This document shows positions 33,843 through 42,645 of a stretch of 64,000 bases of DNA, in pieces. The stretch comes from an uncultured Faecalibacterium sp. (GTDB taxonomy: Bacteria > Bacillota > Clostridia > Oscillospirales > Ruminococcaceae). The notes beneath the pieces are model-generated. The model saw only the letters and a program-made list of their open reading frames with translations, was not told the origin of the DNA and did no database searches. A program made the position numbers and the translations under genes. The DNA is taken from contig CALESJ010000035.1 in NCBI GenBank assembly GCA_937907025.1, positions 1 through 64,000 of the forward strand. Reading direction: 5' to 3'. Numbering within the stretch: the stretch's first letter is position 1; every line of letters starts with the position of its first letter.

Positions 33843-34391
33843 TCACATCTTGTGGTCGGCAAAGATGGGGTCATCTTCCCACAGCACCACATGCCCGGCC
33901 TGGCGGGTGCGGTTCAGGTCGATGATGCGCTGGTTGCCAGACCCGCGGAACCGCAGGGTGATGTCCTTTTGCTCGGTCAGGAATTCACCGTCCACCAGCA
34001 CGTCGATCAGGCTCAGCATCTCGTCGGTGACTTCGCAGCGGGCGGCGCTGGGGGCCAGCAGTTCCTTCTCGTAGCTGTTGCCGGTGTAGCACCAGATGGT
34101 CTTGTGGGGGTACAGCACCCGCACATCGTGCAAAAACGGCACCAGGGCCCGCTGGTTTTCCGGCTCGAAAGGTTCACCGCCCAGCAGGGAAAGTCCGTCG
34201 ATATACTCCGGGGCCAGGCTGGCCAGAATGGCGTTGCGCACTTCCTTGTCAAAGGGCTTGCCGTAGCAGAAATCCCAGGCCACGGCGTTGAAGCAGTCCT
34301 TGCAGTGGCGGCGGCAGCCGGATACGAACAGACTGGTGCGCACTCCCTCGCCGTTGGCGATATCACAGTATTTGATGTTGGCGTAATTCAT
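33843..34391 (-). CDS. nrdG: Anaerobic ribonucleotide reductase activating protein
   Basis: A 182-residue radical SAM activase that sets the glycyl radical on NrdD. The cluster motif reads SGCRRHCKDCFN (Cx3Cx2C, about 28-38), followed by GGEPFEP for SAM binding. The start is taken as the ATG at 34391 (MNYANIKYC) with GAGG upstream. It is divergent from nrdD, which is unusual since they are mostly co-oriented; NrdR-like boxes in the shared region explain common control. Confidence 0.94.
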   Translation of the reverse strand: MNYANIKYCDIANGEGVRTSLFVSGCRRHCKDCFNAVAWDFCYGKPFDKEVRNAILASLAPEYIDGLSLLGGEPFEPENQRALVPFLHDVRVLYPHKTIWCYTGNSYEKELLAPSAARCEVTDEMLSLIDVLVDGEFLTEQKDITLRFRGSGNQRIIDLNRTRQAGHVVLWEDDPIFADHKM

Positions 34392-34424
34392 GGATGGGCC
34401 TCTTTCTCTCGGGATCAATAGATG

Positions 34425-34440
34425 ATACAATATCTTGTAG
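34425..34440. promoter_or_regulatory. NrdR-like box 1
   Basis: ATACAATATCTTGTAG, near-palindromic and close to the NrdR consensus ACACWATATATWGTGT; lies in the nrdG leader. Confidence 0.6.
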
Positions 34441-34682
34441 CCGGAATGGATAACCGGCCCTGTATCTGGATAAAATCAGCTTATACAGTATACCAGCCGT
34501 CCGGATAAAGCGCAAGGGGCAATTTGTGGGAAATGGCAAAAAACAACGATACAGCGTATGGCGGAAAAAACTCGCCCATTTTTGCTAAAAATGTGGCCTC
34601 AAATTCGGCGTTTTTGCAGGCGCCTGCTTTTCGGCGTGAGAACGTCAAATGCTTTGTATTTTGGGCTTGTCTGTTGCAGCGG

Positions 34683-34698
34683 ACACAATATCTTGTGG
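34683..34698. promoter_or_regulatory. NrdR-like box 2
   Basis: ACACAATATCTTGTGG, a better match to the consensus, ending nine bases before the nrdD -35. NrdR represses ribonucleotide reductase genes when dATP is plentiful. Confidence 0.7.
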
Positions 34699-34707
34699 TC
34701 TTTGCCC

Positions 34708-34736
34708 TTGACTTTCGGGGAGGGATAGGGTAAGAT
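34708..34736 (+). promoter_or_regulatory. nrdD promoter
   Basis: TTGACT (34708-34713) and TAAGAT (34731-34736), 17 bases apart, directly after NrdR-like box 2; the leader is about 110 bases. Confidence 0.75.
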
Positions 34737-34850
34737 AAATGTGCTCGCCAAAGAGAAAATATACGTTCTGTAATATTTTCCTGGTATATCACTTATTGCA
34801 TCCCCCGGCGAGAGGGGTGCTTGCCATAGAATTATTGAGGGAGAATCACC

Positions 34851-37076
34851 ATGAAGATCATCAAGCGTAACGGCAGTGAGGTCGTTTTCGACATTTCCAA
34901 GATCATCTCGGCGGTCAGCAAGGCAAACAATGTCGTGCCGGTCAACCAGCGTCTGACCAAGGAGCAGATCATTGATATTGCCGACCAGGTGCAGGCTGTG
35001 TGCGATGGCCGCAACCACGCCATGAACGTGGAAGAGATCCAGGATCTGGTGGAAAATGCCATCATGGAATCCGGTGCGCATGAGGTCGCCCGTAAATATA
35101 TCACCTATCGTTATGTGCAGAGCCTGAAGCGGACCCACAACACCACCGATGACCGCATCCTGTCCCTGATCGAGTGCAATAACGAGGAAGTCAAGCAGGA
35201 AAACTCCAACAAGAACCCCACCGTCAACTCGGTGCAGCGTGACTATATGGCCGGCGAGGTTTCCAAGGACCTGACCATGCGTATGCTGCTGCCGGCGGAC
35301 ATCGTGAAGGCTCACGAGGAAGGCATCATCCATTTCCATGATGCAGACTACTTCGCCCAGCACATGCACAACTGCGACCTGGTCAACCTGGACGATATGC
35401 TGCAGAACGGCACCGTCATTTCCGGTACCCTCATCGAGAAGCCCCATTCCTTCTCCACCGCCTGCAACATTGCTACCCAGATCATCGCCCAGGTGGCGTC
35501 CAACCAGTATGGCGGCCAGAGCATCAGCCTGACCCACCTGGCTCCCTTCGTGGACATCAGCCGCAAGAAGATCCGCCGCGATGTGGAAGCCGAGATGAAG
35601 GAGCTGGGCATCGAACCCGGCGAAGAGAAGTTGTCCGAGATCGTGGAAGGCCGTCTGCGTGAGGAGATCAAGCGCGGCGTGCAGACCATCCAGTATCAGG
35701 TCGTTACCCTGATGACCACCAACGGCCAGGCTCCCTTCATCACCGTCTTTATGTATCTGAACGAGGCCGGCGACAACCAGCGCCTGAAGTCCGACCTGGC
35801 CATCATCATCGAAGAGATGCTGCGCCAGCGCTATCAGGGTGTCAAGAACGAGGCCGGCGTCTGGATCACCCCCGCTTTCCCGAAGCTGATCTACGTTCTG
35901 GAAGAGGACAACATCCGCGAAGGCACCCCGTACTTCTACCTGACCAAGCTGGCCGCCAAGTGCACCGCCAAGCGCATGGTGCCCGACTACATCAGCGAGA
36001 AGAAGATGCGGGAATACAAGCTATCCAAGGGTGAAACCGAGGGCCACGGCGACGTGTACACCTGCATGGGCTGCCGCAGCTTCCTGACCCCCGACCGTTC
36101 CGGCAACGGCTGGGACAACGTGGCCAACGCCAAGAACTATGAGCCCGGCAAGCCGAAGTATTACGGCCGTTTCAACCAGGGCGTTGTCACCATCAACCTG
36201 GTGGATGTGGCCCTGTCCTCCGGCGGCGACTTTGAGAAGTTCTGGAAGATCTTCGACGAGCGCCTGGAGCTCTGCCACAAGGCTCTGATGTGCCGTCACA
36301 ACCGCCTGAAGGGCACCCTGTCCGACGCCGCTCCCATCCTGTGGCAGTACGGCGCCCTGGCCCGCCTGGAAAAGGGCGAGCCCATCGACAAGCTGCTGTA
36401 CGGCGGTTACTCCACCATCAGCCTGGGCTATGCGGGCCTGTATGAATGCTGCAAGTATATGACCGGCAAGAGCCACACCGACCCGGCTGCCAAGCCCTTT
36501 GCCCTGCAGGTCATGCAGCATATGAACGATGCCTGCTCCAAGTGGAAGGCCGAGTCCAACATCGACTTCAGCCTGTACGGCACCCCGCTGGAATCCACCA
36601 CCTACAAGTTCGCCAAGTGCCTGCAGAAGCGCTTCGGCATCATCCCCGGCATCACCGACCGCAACTATATCACCAACTCCTACCACGTCCATGTGGCCGA
36701 AAAGATCGACGCGTTCACCAAGCTGAAGTTTGAGAGCGAGTTCCAGCGTCTGTCCCCGGGCGGCGCCATCAGCTATGTGGAAGTGCCCAACATGCAGGAT
36801 AACCTGGCTGCGGTCATCCGCGTCATGCAGTTCATCTACGACAATATCATGTACGCCGAGCTGAACACCAAGAGCGATTACTGCCAGGTCTGCGGCTTCG
36901 ACGGCGAGATCCAGATCGTGGAGGACGACGGCAAGCTGGTGTGGGAGTGCCCGCACTGCCACAACCGTGACCAGAACAAGCTGAACGTGGCCCGCCGTAC
37001 CTGCGGCTACATCGGCACCCAGTTCTGGAATCAGGGCCGTACCGCCGAGATCAAGGACCGCGTGCTGCACCTGTGA
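34851..37076 (+). CDS. nrdD: Anaerobic ribonucleoside-triphosphate reductase
   Basis: A 741-residue class III reductase that makes deoxyribonucleotides without oxygen. It has an N-terminal ATP cone (MKIIKRNGSEVVFDISKI...), the catalytic barrel with HMHNCDLVNLDDML and CMGCRSFLTPDRSGNG, a zinc site CQVCGFDGE...CPHCHN near the C-terminus, and the glycyl-radical loop RRTCGYIGTQFWNQGR. The ATP cone predicts dATP/ATP activity control. Ends at a strong terminator. Strict anaerobic metabolism is implied. Confidence 0.97.
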   Translation: MKIIKRNGSEVVFDISKIISAVSKANNVVPVNQRLTKEQIIDIADQVQAVCDGRNHAMNVEEIQDLVENAIMESGAHEVARKYITYRYVQSLKRTHNTTDDRILSLIECNNEEVKQENSNKNPTVNSVQRDYMAGEVSKDLTMRMLLPADIVKAHEEGIIHFHDADYFAQHMHNCDLVNLDDMLQNGTVISGTLIEKPHSFSTACNIATQIIAQVASNQYGGQSISLTHLAPFVDISRKKIRRDVEAEMKELGIEPGEEKLSEIVEGRLREEIKRGVQTIQYQVVTLMTTNGQAPFITVFMYLNEAGDNQRLKSDLAIIIEEMLRQRYQGVKNEAGVWITPAFPKLIYVLEEDNIREGTPYFYLTKLAAKCTAKRMVPDYISEKKMREYKLSKGETEGHGDVYTCMGCRSFLTPDRSGNGWDNVANAKNYEPGKPKYYGRFNQGVVTINLVDVALSSGGDFEKFWKIFDERLELCHKALMCRHNRLKGTLSDAAPILWQYGALARLEKGEPIDKLLYGGYSTISLGYAGLYECCKYMTGKSHTDPAAKPFALQVMQHMNDACSKWKAESNIDFSLYGTPLESTTYKFAKCLQKRFGIIPGITDRNYITNSYHVHVAEKIDAFTKLKFESEFQRLSPGGAISYVEVPNMQDNLAAVIRVMQFIYDNIMYAELNTKSDYCQVCGFDGEIQIVEDDGKLVWECPHCHNRDQNKLNVARRTCGYIGTQFWNQGRTAEIKDRVLHL

Positions 37077-37117
37077 TGCCAGGTCTGAATTCTCCCTGTT
37101 TTAAATTTTAAATAAGG

Positions 37118-37163
37118 AAGCCCCGCCTTTTCCGGTCGGAACCGGAGAGGGCGGGGCTTTTTT
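37118..37163 (+). terminator. Terminator of nrdD
   Basis: AGCCCCGCC...GGCGGGGCT with an inner TCCGGT/ACCGGA stem, then TTTTTT. Confidence 0.9.
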
Positions 37164-37229
37164 GTGCGGGAATTTTGTGCTATACTTCCATTAAAATCCG
37201 TACATACAGCACAAGGAGAGGAACCGAAA

Positions 37230-37796
37230 ATGCAAAAAGTGACCATTGATGTGATCGTGGATATGCAGAATGACTTTGTGACCGGGGCCCTGGGCACCGC
37301 CGAGGCCCGGGCCATGAGCGGCCGTCTGGCGGCCGAAGCCGGCCGGGCTGCCCGGGCAGGCCATGCCCTGTTCTTCACCCTGGACACCCATGGGGCCGAT
37401 TACCTTTCCACCCGGGAGGGCAAAAAGCTGCCGGTGGAGCACTGCCTGCGCGGCACCGAGGGCTGGAACCTGGTGCCGGAGGTGGAGGCCGTGTATAAAG
37501 CGGACGACCCGGCCTGCCCGGCCAAGGTCCTGGTGGAAAAGCCCACCTTTGGCGCCAGTGAGCTGCCCGCCGCCGTGCAGAAGTTTTTAACCGAAAAGAA
37601 CGCAACTGTGGAAAAGTTCCGCGTGTACGGCGTCTGCACCGACATCTGCGTCATTTCCAACGCCATGCTGCTGCGGGCATTCTTCCCCGAAACACCCATC
37701 GAGATTCTGGCCGGCCTGTGTGCCGGTGTCTGCCCGGATTCCCACGAAACCGCACTGAAAGCCATGGGCGCCTGCCAGTTTGACGTGGTGGACTGA
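37230..37796 (+). CDS. Cysteine hydrolase (isochorismatase/nicotinamidase family)
   Basis: A 188-residue hydrolase with the family triad: Asp in DVIVDMQNDF (about 11), Lys in VEKPTFGAS and Cys in GVCTDICVISNAM. The metal-binding His of true nicotinamidases (DxHxxxH) may correspond to LDTHGADY. It is most like the clostridial nicotinamidase-type proteins; nicotinamide deamidation for NAD salvage is plausible but not proven. ATG at 37230 with AAGGAGAGG upstream. Monocistronic between two terminators. Confidence 0.85.
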   Translation: MQKVTIDVIVDMQNDFVTGALGTAEARAMSGRLAAEAGRAARAGHALFFTLDTHGADYLSTREGKKLPVEHCLRGTEGWNLVPEVEAVYKADDPACPAKVLVEKPTFGASELPAAVQKFLTEKNATVEKFRVYGVCTDICVISNAMLLRAFFPETPIEILAGLCAGVCPDSHETALKAMGACQFDVVD

Positions 37797-37811
37797 CCCT
37801 TTGCCTGACGA

Positions 37812-37862
37812 AAGAAAACTCCCCGCTGCCAGGGTACTTCCTTGCAGCGGGGAGTTTGTTTC
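37812..37862. terminator. Bidirectional terminator at the end of the his operon
   Basis: AAACTCCCCGCTG pairs with CAGCGGGGAGTTT over 13 bp, between convergent genes, with T-runs both ways. Confidence 0.85.
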
Positions 37863-37874
37863 TATGTGGGAAAA

Positions 37875-38702
37875 TTACAGGGCGCAGGGAGTAAAGCCAT
37901 CCTTGCCCAGCACCTGGACATGGTCGTAGCCCAGCGCTTTCAGCTGTGCGGCGGCCTCGTCAAAGCCGAAGGTCAAAGCCTTGGACTCGTGGGCGTCGGC
38001 AGTGATGATGACCTCGCCGCCCATCTCCTTCCAGGCGCGCAGGATCGCTTCGCCGGGGAAGAAGTCGTCCCGGTATCCGCGGTACACCGAGGAAGTGTTC
38101 ACTTCCAGCACGCAGCCGTTGGCAGCCGCTGCCTCCAGGGCAGTGCGGGCGGCTGCGATGTAACGGGGGCTGTTCTCGTCAAAGAACTTGTTGCCCTTGT
38201 TGATCTTCTTGATCAGGTCAAAGTGGCCCAGAATGGTGGGCTTGTGCTCCGCTACCTGGCGCACGTTGTCGAAGTAGGCTTCCACAACAGCCAGGCCGTC
38301 GCCGTCGAAATCGTCCTGAATGCAGGCGGCCAGGTCGGCCTCCCGGAAGTCGATTTCATAATACCGGCCGGTCTTGGGACCGCGCACATAGTGGGCGCTG
38401 CCGATGAAATAATCATAGGCGGTGGGGTCGTCGTCGCTGAACAGGTCCCATTCCAGTCCGCACAGGATATCGAGCTTGCCTGCATACCGTTCCTTGAGCT
38501 TGGCCACCTGCGCCTTGTACAGGGCGGTGCGGCTCTGGGTCATGCAGTATTCGATATCACAGGGGGTGTGGCTGTGGCCGGTGAAACCCAGGGTTTTCAG
38601 CCCGGCATGCCAGGCGGTCACTGCCAGTTCCTCCAGGGTATTCTTGCCGTCGCACAGCTTGGAATGGACATGCACCGAACTCAGTTTGTATTGGTCAGCC
38701 AT
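37875..38702 (-). CDS. hisK: Histidinol-phosphatase, PHP type
   Basis: A 275-residue PHP-domain phosphatase that makes histidinol from histidinol phosphate. Metal-binding motifs VHVHSKLCDGKN, GFTGHSHTPCD, GLEWDLF, LGHFDLIKK, LEVNTS and TADAHE are present. It replaces the HAD-type phosphatase of some organisms. Last gene of the his cluster, one base after hisIE. The symbol follows Firmicutes usage (also called hisJ). Confidence 0.9.
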   Translation of the reverse strand: MADQYKLSSVHVHSKLCDGKNTLEELAVTAWHAGLKTLGFTGHSHTPCDIEYCMTQSRTALYKAQVAKLKERYAGKLDILCGLEWDLFSDDDPTAYDYFIGSAHYVRGPKTGRYYEIDFREADLAACIQDDFDGDGLAVVEAYFDNVRQVAEHKPTILGHFDLIKKINKGNKFFDENSPRYIAAARTALEAAAANGCVLEVNTSSVYRGYRDDFFPGEAILRAWKEMGGEVIITADAHESKALTFGFDEAAAQLKALGYDHVQVLGKDGFTPCAL

Positions 38703-38703
38703 T

Positions 38704-39360
38704 TCACTGCATCCTCTCCTGTTTTACTTTATGATCGACCACGTGGCGCTTTTCCAGCTCACGGGTGATGTCTTCCACGGAGATGCCCAGCTCGATCATC
38801 AGCACCAGCACATGGTAGGCCAGGTCGCTGATCTCGAACACGGTTTCTTCCTTGTCGCGCTTGGAGCCCGCAATGATGACTTCGGTGCTTTCCTCGCCGA
38901 CTTTCTTCAGGATCTTTTCCAGGCCTTTGTCAAACAGATAGCTGGTGTAGCTGCCTTCCTTGGGGTTAGTCTTGCGGCCCTCAATCAGGTGATACAGCCC
39001 TTCCCAGGTGAACTGCTTGAGTTCCTCCGAAACATACACCGGGTTGAAGAAGCAGCTTTCGGCGCCGGTATGGCAGGCGGGGCCGCTCTTCACGACCCCC
39101 ACCACCAGGGCGTCCTTGTCACAGTCGGCGGTAATGGAAACCACCTTCTGCACATTGCCGGAGGTTTCGCCCTTGCGCCAGATCTCCTGGCGGCTGCGGG
39201 ACCAGAACACAGTGCGGCCTTCCGCGATGGTCAGAGCCAGCGTTTCGGCGTTCATGTAGGCCAGGGTCAGTACTTCTTTGGTATAGTGATCCTGCACGAT
39301 GGCGGGGATCAGGCCGTTCGCGTCAAATTTGAGGGAACGGGAAGTTTCGGTATATTCCAT
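38704..39360 (-). CDS. hisIE: Bifunctional PR-AMP cyclohydrolase / PR-ATP pyrophosphatase
   Basis: A 218-residue fusion. Residues 1-120 are HisI with the zinc Cys motif DCDKDALVVGV and GPACHTG; after about 125 the HisE part has GSYTSYLFDKGLEKILKKVG, EESTEVIIA and the metal-binding EISDLAYHVLVLM. It performs steps 2 and 3 of histidine synthesis. An 81-base gap with a TATAAT-like box precedes it, so a second promoter may serve hisIE-hisK. Confidence 0.95.
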   Translation of the reverse strand: MEYTETSRSLKFDANGLIPAIVQDHYTKEVLTLAYMNAETLALTIAEGRTVFWSRSRQEIWRKGETSGNVQKVVSITADCDKDALVVGVVKSGPACHTGAESCFFNPVYVSEELKQFTWEGLYHLIEGRKTNPKEGSYTSYLFDKGLEKILKKVGEESTEVIIAGSKRDKEETVFEISDLAYHVLVLMIELGISVEDITRELEKRHVVDHKVKQERMQ

Positions 39361-39441
39361 GAGAAAAAACTCCTGCTCATTATAGATATGAGATACTTAT
39401 AGTGTACAGCGCCGACGAACATTTTGCAAGAGGGGACGGGG

Positions 39442-40200
39442 TCAAAGGCGCATCTCGACTCCGTTTTCCCGCAGATACTGTTTCAAATCGTGAATATCCA
39501 CCTGTTTTGTGTGGAAGATGGAGGCCGCCAGCCCGGCATCCACCGCCGGATGGTTGCGGAACAGCTCCAGGAAATCTTCCTTGCAGCCGGCGCCGCCGGA
39601 AGCAATGATGGGCACGGCGCAGCGCCGGGCCACGGCGTCCAGCAGCTCCAGGTCGAAGCCGTTTTTCACGCCGTCGGTGTCGATGGAGTTTACCACCAGT
39701 TCCCCGGCGCCGTTGCGCACCCCCTGTTCCAGCCAGTCCAGGGCGTCGATGCCGGTGTTTTCCCGGCCGCCCTTGGCAAACAGGCGGAACTGCCCGTCCA
39801 CCCGCTTGATGTCGGCCGAAAGCACCACGCACTGGTTGCCGTAGCGCTGGGCCGCCGCCGAGATGATGGCCGGATTGCGGATGGCCCCCGAATTGACGCT
39901 GACCTTGTCGGCGCCGCATTTCAGCACCCGGTCAAAGTCTTCCAGGGTGGCAATGCCGCCGCCCACCGTCAGGGGAATGAAGATCTCCGAAGCCACCCGG
40001 CGCAGAATGTCGGTGAACAGGGTGCGGCCCTCCACACTGGCGGTGATGTCGTAGAACACCAGCTCATCCGCCCCGGCGGTGTTGTAAAAACGGGCCATTT
40101 CCACCGGGTCGGCCATGTCTTTCAGCCCTTCAAAGTTGACCCCCTTGACCACCCGGCCGTTTTTCACGTCCAGGCAGGGGATAATGCGTTTCGTGACCAT
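39442..40200 (-). CDS. hisF: Imidazole glycerol phosphate synthase, cyclase subunit
   Basis: A 252-residue (beta-alpha)8 barrel. It opens MVTKRIIPCLDVKNGRVVKG with catalytic Asp11, has a second catalytic Asp in GELVVNSIDTDGVKNG, and phosphate-binding ASGGAG. With HisH it forms imidazole-glycerol phosphate and AICAR. It follows hisA by 15 bases. Confidence 0.97.
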   Translation of the reverse strand: MVTKRIIPCLDVKNGRVVKGVNFEGLKDMADPVEMARFYNTAGADELVFYDITASVEGRTLFTDILRRVASEIFIPLTVGGGIATLEDFDRVLKCGADKVSVNSGAIRNPAIISAAAQRYGNQCVVLSADIKRVDGQFRLFAKGGRENTGIDALDWLEQGVRNGAGELVVNSIDTDGVKNGFDLELLDAVARRCAVPIIASGGAGCKEDFLELFRNHPAVDAGLAASIFHTKQVDIHDLKQYLRENGVEMRL

Positions 40201-40215
40201 GATGTACCACCCCTT

Positions 40216-40932
40216 TCAGCCTTCAAAGCGGCGCACGGCCTCGGCCAGGTCGATGGCGCCGGTGTAGATGGATTTGCCCAGAATGGCTGCATGGCAGCCC
40301 ATATCCCGCAGTTCGGCCAGTTCTTCCATGCGGGCGATGCCGCCGGAAGCGGTGATCTCCACCCCGGGAATGGTCAGCAGGTCCCGGTACAGCTGCATGT
40401 TGGTGCCCTGCATGGTGCCGTCCCGGGAGATGTCGGTGACAATGAGAGCTTTTACCCCGGCATCGGCACAGCGGCGGCAGAAATCCAGTCCCGGTTCGGG
40501 GGTCAGTTCCTTCCAGCCGCTCACGGCCACATAGCCGTCTTTCATGTCCACGCCCACCACGATTTTGTCGCCGTAGGTGCGGGCCATGCGGGCGGTGAAT
40601 TCAAAATCCCGCACCGCGATGGTGCCCAGGATGCAGCGACCCACGCCGAGAGCCAGGTAGTCCTCGATGCGCTGCTGGTCCCGGATACCGCCGCCCACCT
40701 CCACAAACAGGTCCCCGGCGGCAGTGATGTTGCGTATGGTGGCAAAGTTCACGGCCAGGCCGTCCTTGGCCCCGTCCAGGTCCACCACATGCAGGTATTT
40801 GGCTCCGGCCGCCGCAAAGGCTTTGACCTGGTCCACCGGGTCAGGGTTGTAGACGGTCATCTGGTCGTAATCGCCCTGGTACAGCCGCACGGCCTGACCG
40901 CCGCGCAGGTCAATGGCAGGATACAGTTTCAT
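40216..40932 (-). CDS. hisA: ProFAR isomerase
   Basis: A 238-residue (beta-alpha)8 barrel homologous to HisF, opening MKLYPAIDLRGGQAVRLYQG with catalytic Asp8, and with VVDLDGAKDG, VGGGIRD, TDISRDGTMQG and ASGGIARMEE. It isomerises ProFAR to PRFAR. It starts 12 bases after hisH. Confidence 0.97.
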   Translation of the reverse strand: MKLYPAIDLRGGQAVRLYQGDYDQMTVYNPDPVDQVKAFAAAGAKYLHVVDLDGAKDGLAVNFATIRNITAAGDLFVEVGGGIRDQQRIEDYLALGVGRCILGTIAVRDFEFTARMARTYGDKIVVGVDMKDGYVAVSGWKELTPEPGLDFCRRCADAGVKALIVTDISRDGTMQGTNMQLYRDLLTIPGVEITASGGIARMEELAELRDMGCHAAILGKSIYTGAIDLAEAVRRFEG

Positions 40933-40944
40933 ACCGCGCCCTCC

Positions 40945-41562
40945 TTACAGTTCAGCGAAGGCCCGCAGAATCCGCAGGCCGGCATCGCCGGATTTTTCGG
41001 GGTGGAACTGGGTGCCGTACACCAGCCCCGCCCGTACCGCCCCGGTCACCGGGATGCTGTATTCGCTGGTGGCCAGGGTGTTGGGGTTGCAGTCCTTGGC
41101 GTAGTAGCTGTGCACATAGTACACATACTCGCCGTTTTTACTGTACTTGAACAGCGGGTCGCGCTCTCCCGCGGGGGTCAGGTCCAGGGCGTTCCAACCG
41201 ATGTGAGGCACCTTCAGGGACGGGTCTTTCAGGTCCTCGGCCAGGGGACACACCTGCCCGGGCACCAGGCCCAGACCCTCGTGTCCTCCGTATTCGTAGC
41301 TTTTTTCAAACAACAGCTGCATGCCCAGGCAGATGCCCAGCAGCGGGGTGTGCCGGGTTTCTTCCCGCAAGACAGGCACCAGGCCGGTGGCCTGCAGTTT
41401 GGCGGCGGCGTCCGCAAAGGCGCCCACCCCGGGCAGCAGGATGTGGGTGGCCTGGCGCAGGTCTTCGGCTTCATGGGTCACCCGGACCTCGGCCCCCAGG
41501 CTTTTCACGCTGGAAGCCAGGCTGAACAGGTTGCCCACCCCGTAATCCACAATGGCGATCAT
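40945..41562 (-). CDS. hisH: Imidazole glycerol phosphate synthase, glutaminase subunit
   Basis: A 205-residue class I glutaminase. MIAIVDYGVGNLFSL is the standard start; the nucleophile Cys is in LGICLGMQLLF (about 80), with His and Glu in TQFHPEKSG. It feeds ammonia to HisF. It begins 21 bases after hisC; hisB, which often lies here, is absent. Confidence 0.97.
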   Translation of the reverse strand: MIAIVDYGVGNLFSLASSVKSLGAEVRVTHEAEDLRQATHILLPGVGAFADAAAKLQATGLVPVLREETRHTPLLGICLGMQLLFEKSYEYGGHEGLGLVPGQVCPLAEDLKDPSLKVPHIGWNALDLTPAGERDPLFKYSKNGEYVYYVHSYYAKDCNPNTLATSEYSIPVTGAVRAGLVYGTQFHPEKSGDAGLRILRAFAEL

Positions 41563-41583
41563 GTGTTCCCCTCCTTTGTCATT

Positions 41584-42645
41584 TCAGCGCAGAATATTAT
41601 CCAGCTCGAGCAGGAACCGCTGCATCTGTTCCGGCGTGCCGATGGTGATGCGCAGCCAGCTGTCGATGCGCGGAGCCGAGAAATACCGGATGAGCACTCC
41701 GCGCTCCCGCAAAGCTTTAAAAATCTCCTTGGCCGGTTTGCCGGCGGGTCTGGCAAACAGAAAGTTGGTGGCCGAATCCAGCACGGTGAATCCCCGCTGC
41801 CGCAAAGCGTCGGCGGTTTCCTGCCGGGTGCGGCAGATTTTGGCCACCGTGTCCCGGAAATAGGCGTCGTCCCGCATGGCGGCGGCGCCGGCGGCCTGGT
41901 TCAGCGAGCTGATGTTGTAGGGACTGTAACTGAACTTGATGCGGTTCATATCCGCAATCAGGGCGGGCTGTGCCGCACAGAAGCCCAGCCGGGCCCCGGC
42001 CAGGCTGCGGGATTTGGAGAAGGTGCGCACCACGATCAGGTTGTCGTACTTGGGCACCAGGGGTAGGCAGGAAGCGCCTTCCCCCGCAAAATCCACATAG
42101 GCCTCGTCCACAATGACGATGTGGTCGGGGTTGCGCCGCACCACTTCCTCAATGGCCGCTACCGGGGCCAGCAGGCTGGTGGGGGCGTTGGGGTTGGCAA
42201 TGACGATGGTTTCATGCAGCCCATAATAGGCGGTCAGGTCCAGGGTGAAGTCTTCCCGCACCGGCAGGATGTGGGTGGGCACCCCCATGAGCTGGCAGAG
42301 AACGGGATAAAAGCTGTAAGTAATGTCCGCAAAGGCCAGGGGCGTCTGTTCATCGCAGAAAGCCCGGATGGCCAGCAGCAGGTTTTCATCGCTGCCGTTG
42401 CCGCACAGGATGTGGTCGGCGGGCAGGCCCACCTGTTCCGCGATGGCGGCGCAAAGGTCGGCTTCGGTCAGGTCGCAGTACAGCCGCAGCCCGGTCACGG
42501 CCCCCGCCACCGCATCAGCCACGGAGGGGGAGGGGGGATAGGGGTTCTCGTTGGCATTGAGCTTGACCAGATCGGGCATCTTGCGCTGCTCGCCGGGAGT
42601 GTAGGGCTCCAGCGCAGCCAGCGTGGAAGTGAAATACCGGCTCAT
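41584..42645 (-). CDS. hisC: Histidinol-phosphate aminotransferase
   Basis: A 353-residue PLP enzyme (fold type I). LNANENPYPPSP marks the N-terminal substrate region; IANPNAPTS, VDEAYVDFAG and the PLP-lysine in RTFSKSRSLAGARLG follow, and Arg near the end (DSWLRITIGTPEQM) binds the carboxylate or phosphate. ATG at 42645 overlaps the hisD stop (ATGA), so translation is coupled. Confidence 0.96.
   Translation of the reverse strand: MSRYFTSTLAALEPYTPGEQRKMPDLVKLNANENPYPPSPSVADAVAGAVTGLRLYCDLTEADLCAAIAEQVGLPADHILCGNGSDENLLLAIRAFCDEQTPLAFADITYSFYPVLCQLMGVPTHILPVREDFTLDLTAYYGLHETIVIANPNAPTSLLAPVAAIEEVVRRNPDHIVIVDEAYVDFAGEGASCLPLVPKYDNLIVVRTFSKSRSLAGARLGFCAAQPALIADMNRIKFSYSPYNISSLNQAAGAAAMRDDAYFRDTVAKICRTRQETADALRQRGFTVLDSATNFLFARPAGKPAKEIFKALRERGVLIRYFSAPRIDSWLRITIGTPEQMQRFLLELDNILR

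Larger units (their letters stand above)
34392..34850. other. Shared nrdG/nrdD control region
   Basis: 459 bases without a gene. It holds two NrdR-like boxes (34425-34440, 34683-34698), the nrdD promoter (34708-34736), an nrdG promoter candidate (minus strand TGGTATACT near 34486-34494), and an A+T-rich middle with no other recognised site. Confidence 0.7.

Noticed and set aside
39424..42066. 880-codon plus-strand frame opposite hisF, hisA, hisH and hisC
   Set aside because: A shadow of four well-conserved his genes; the composition is artefactual.
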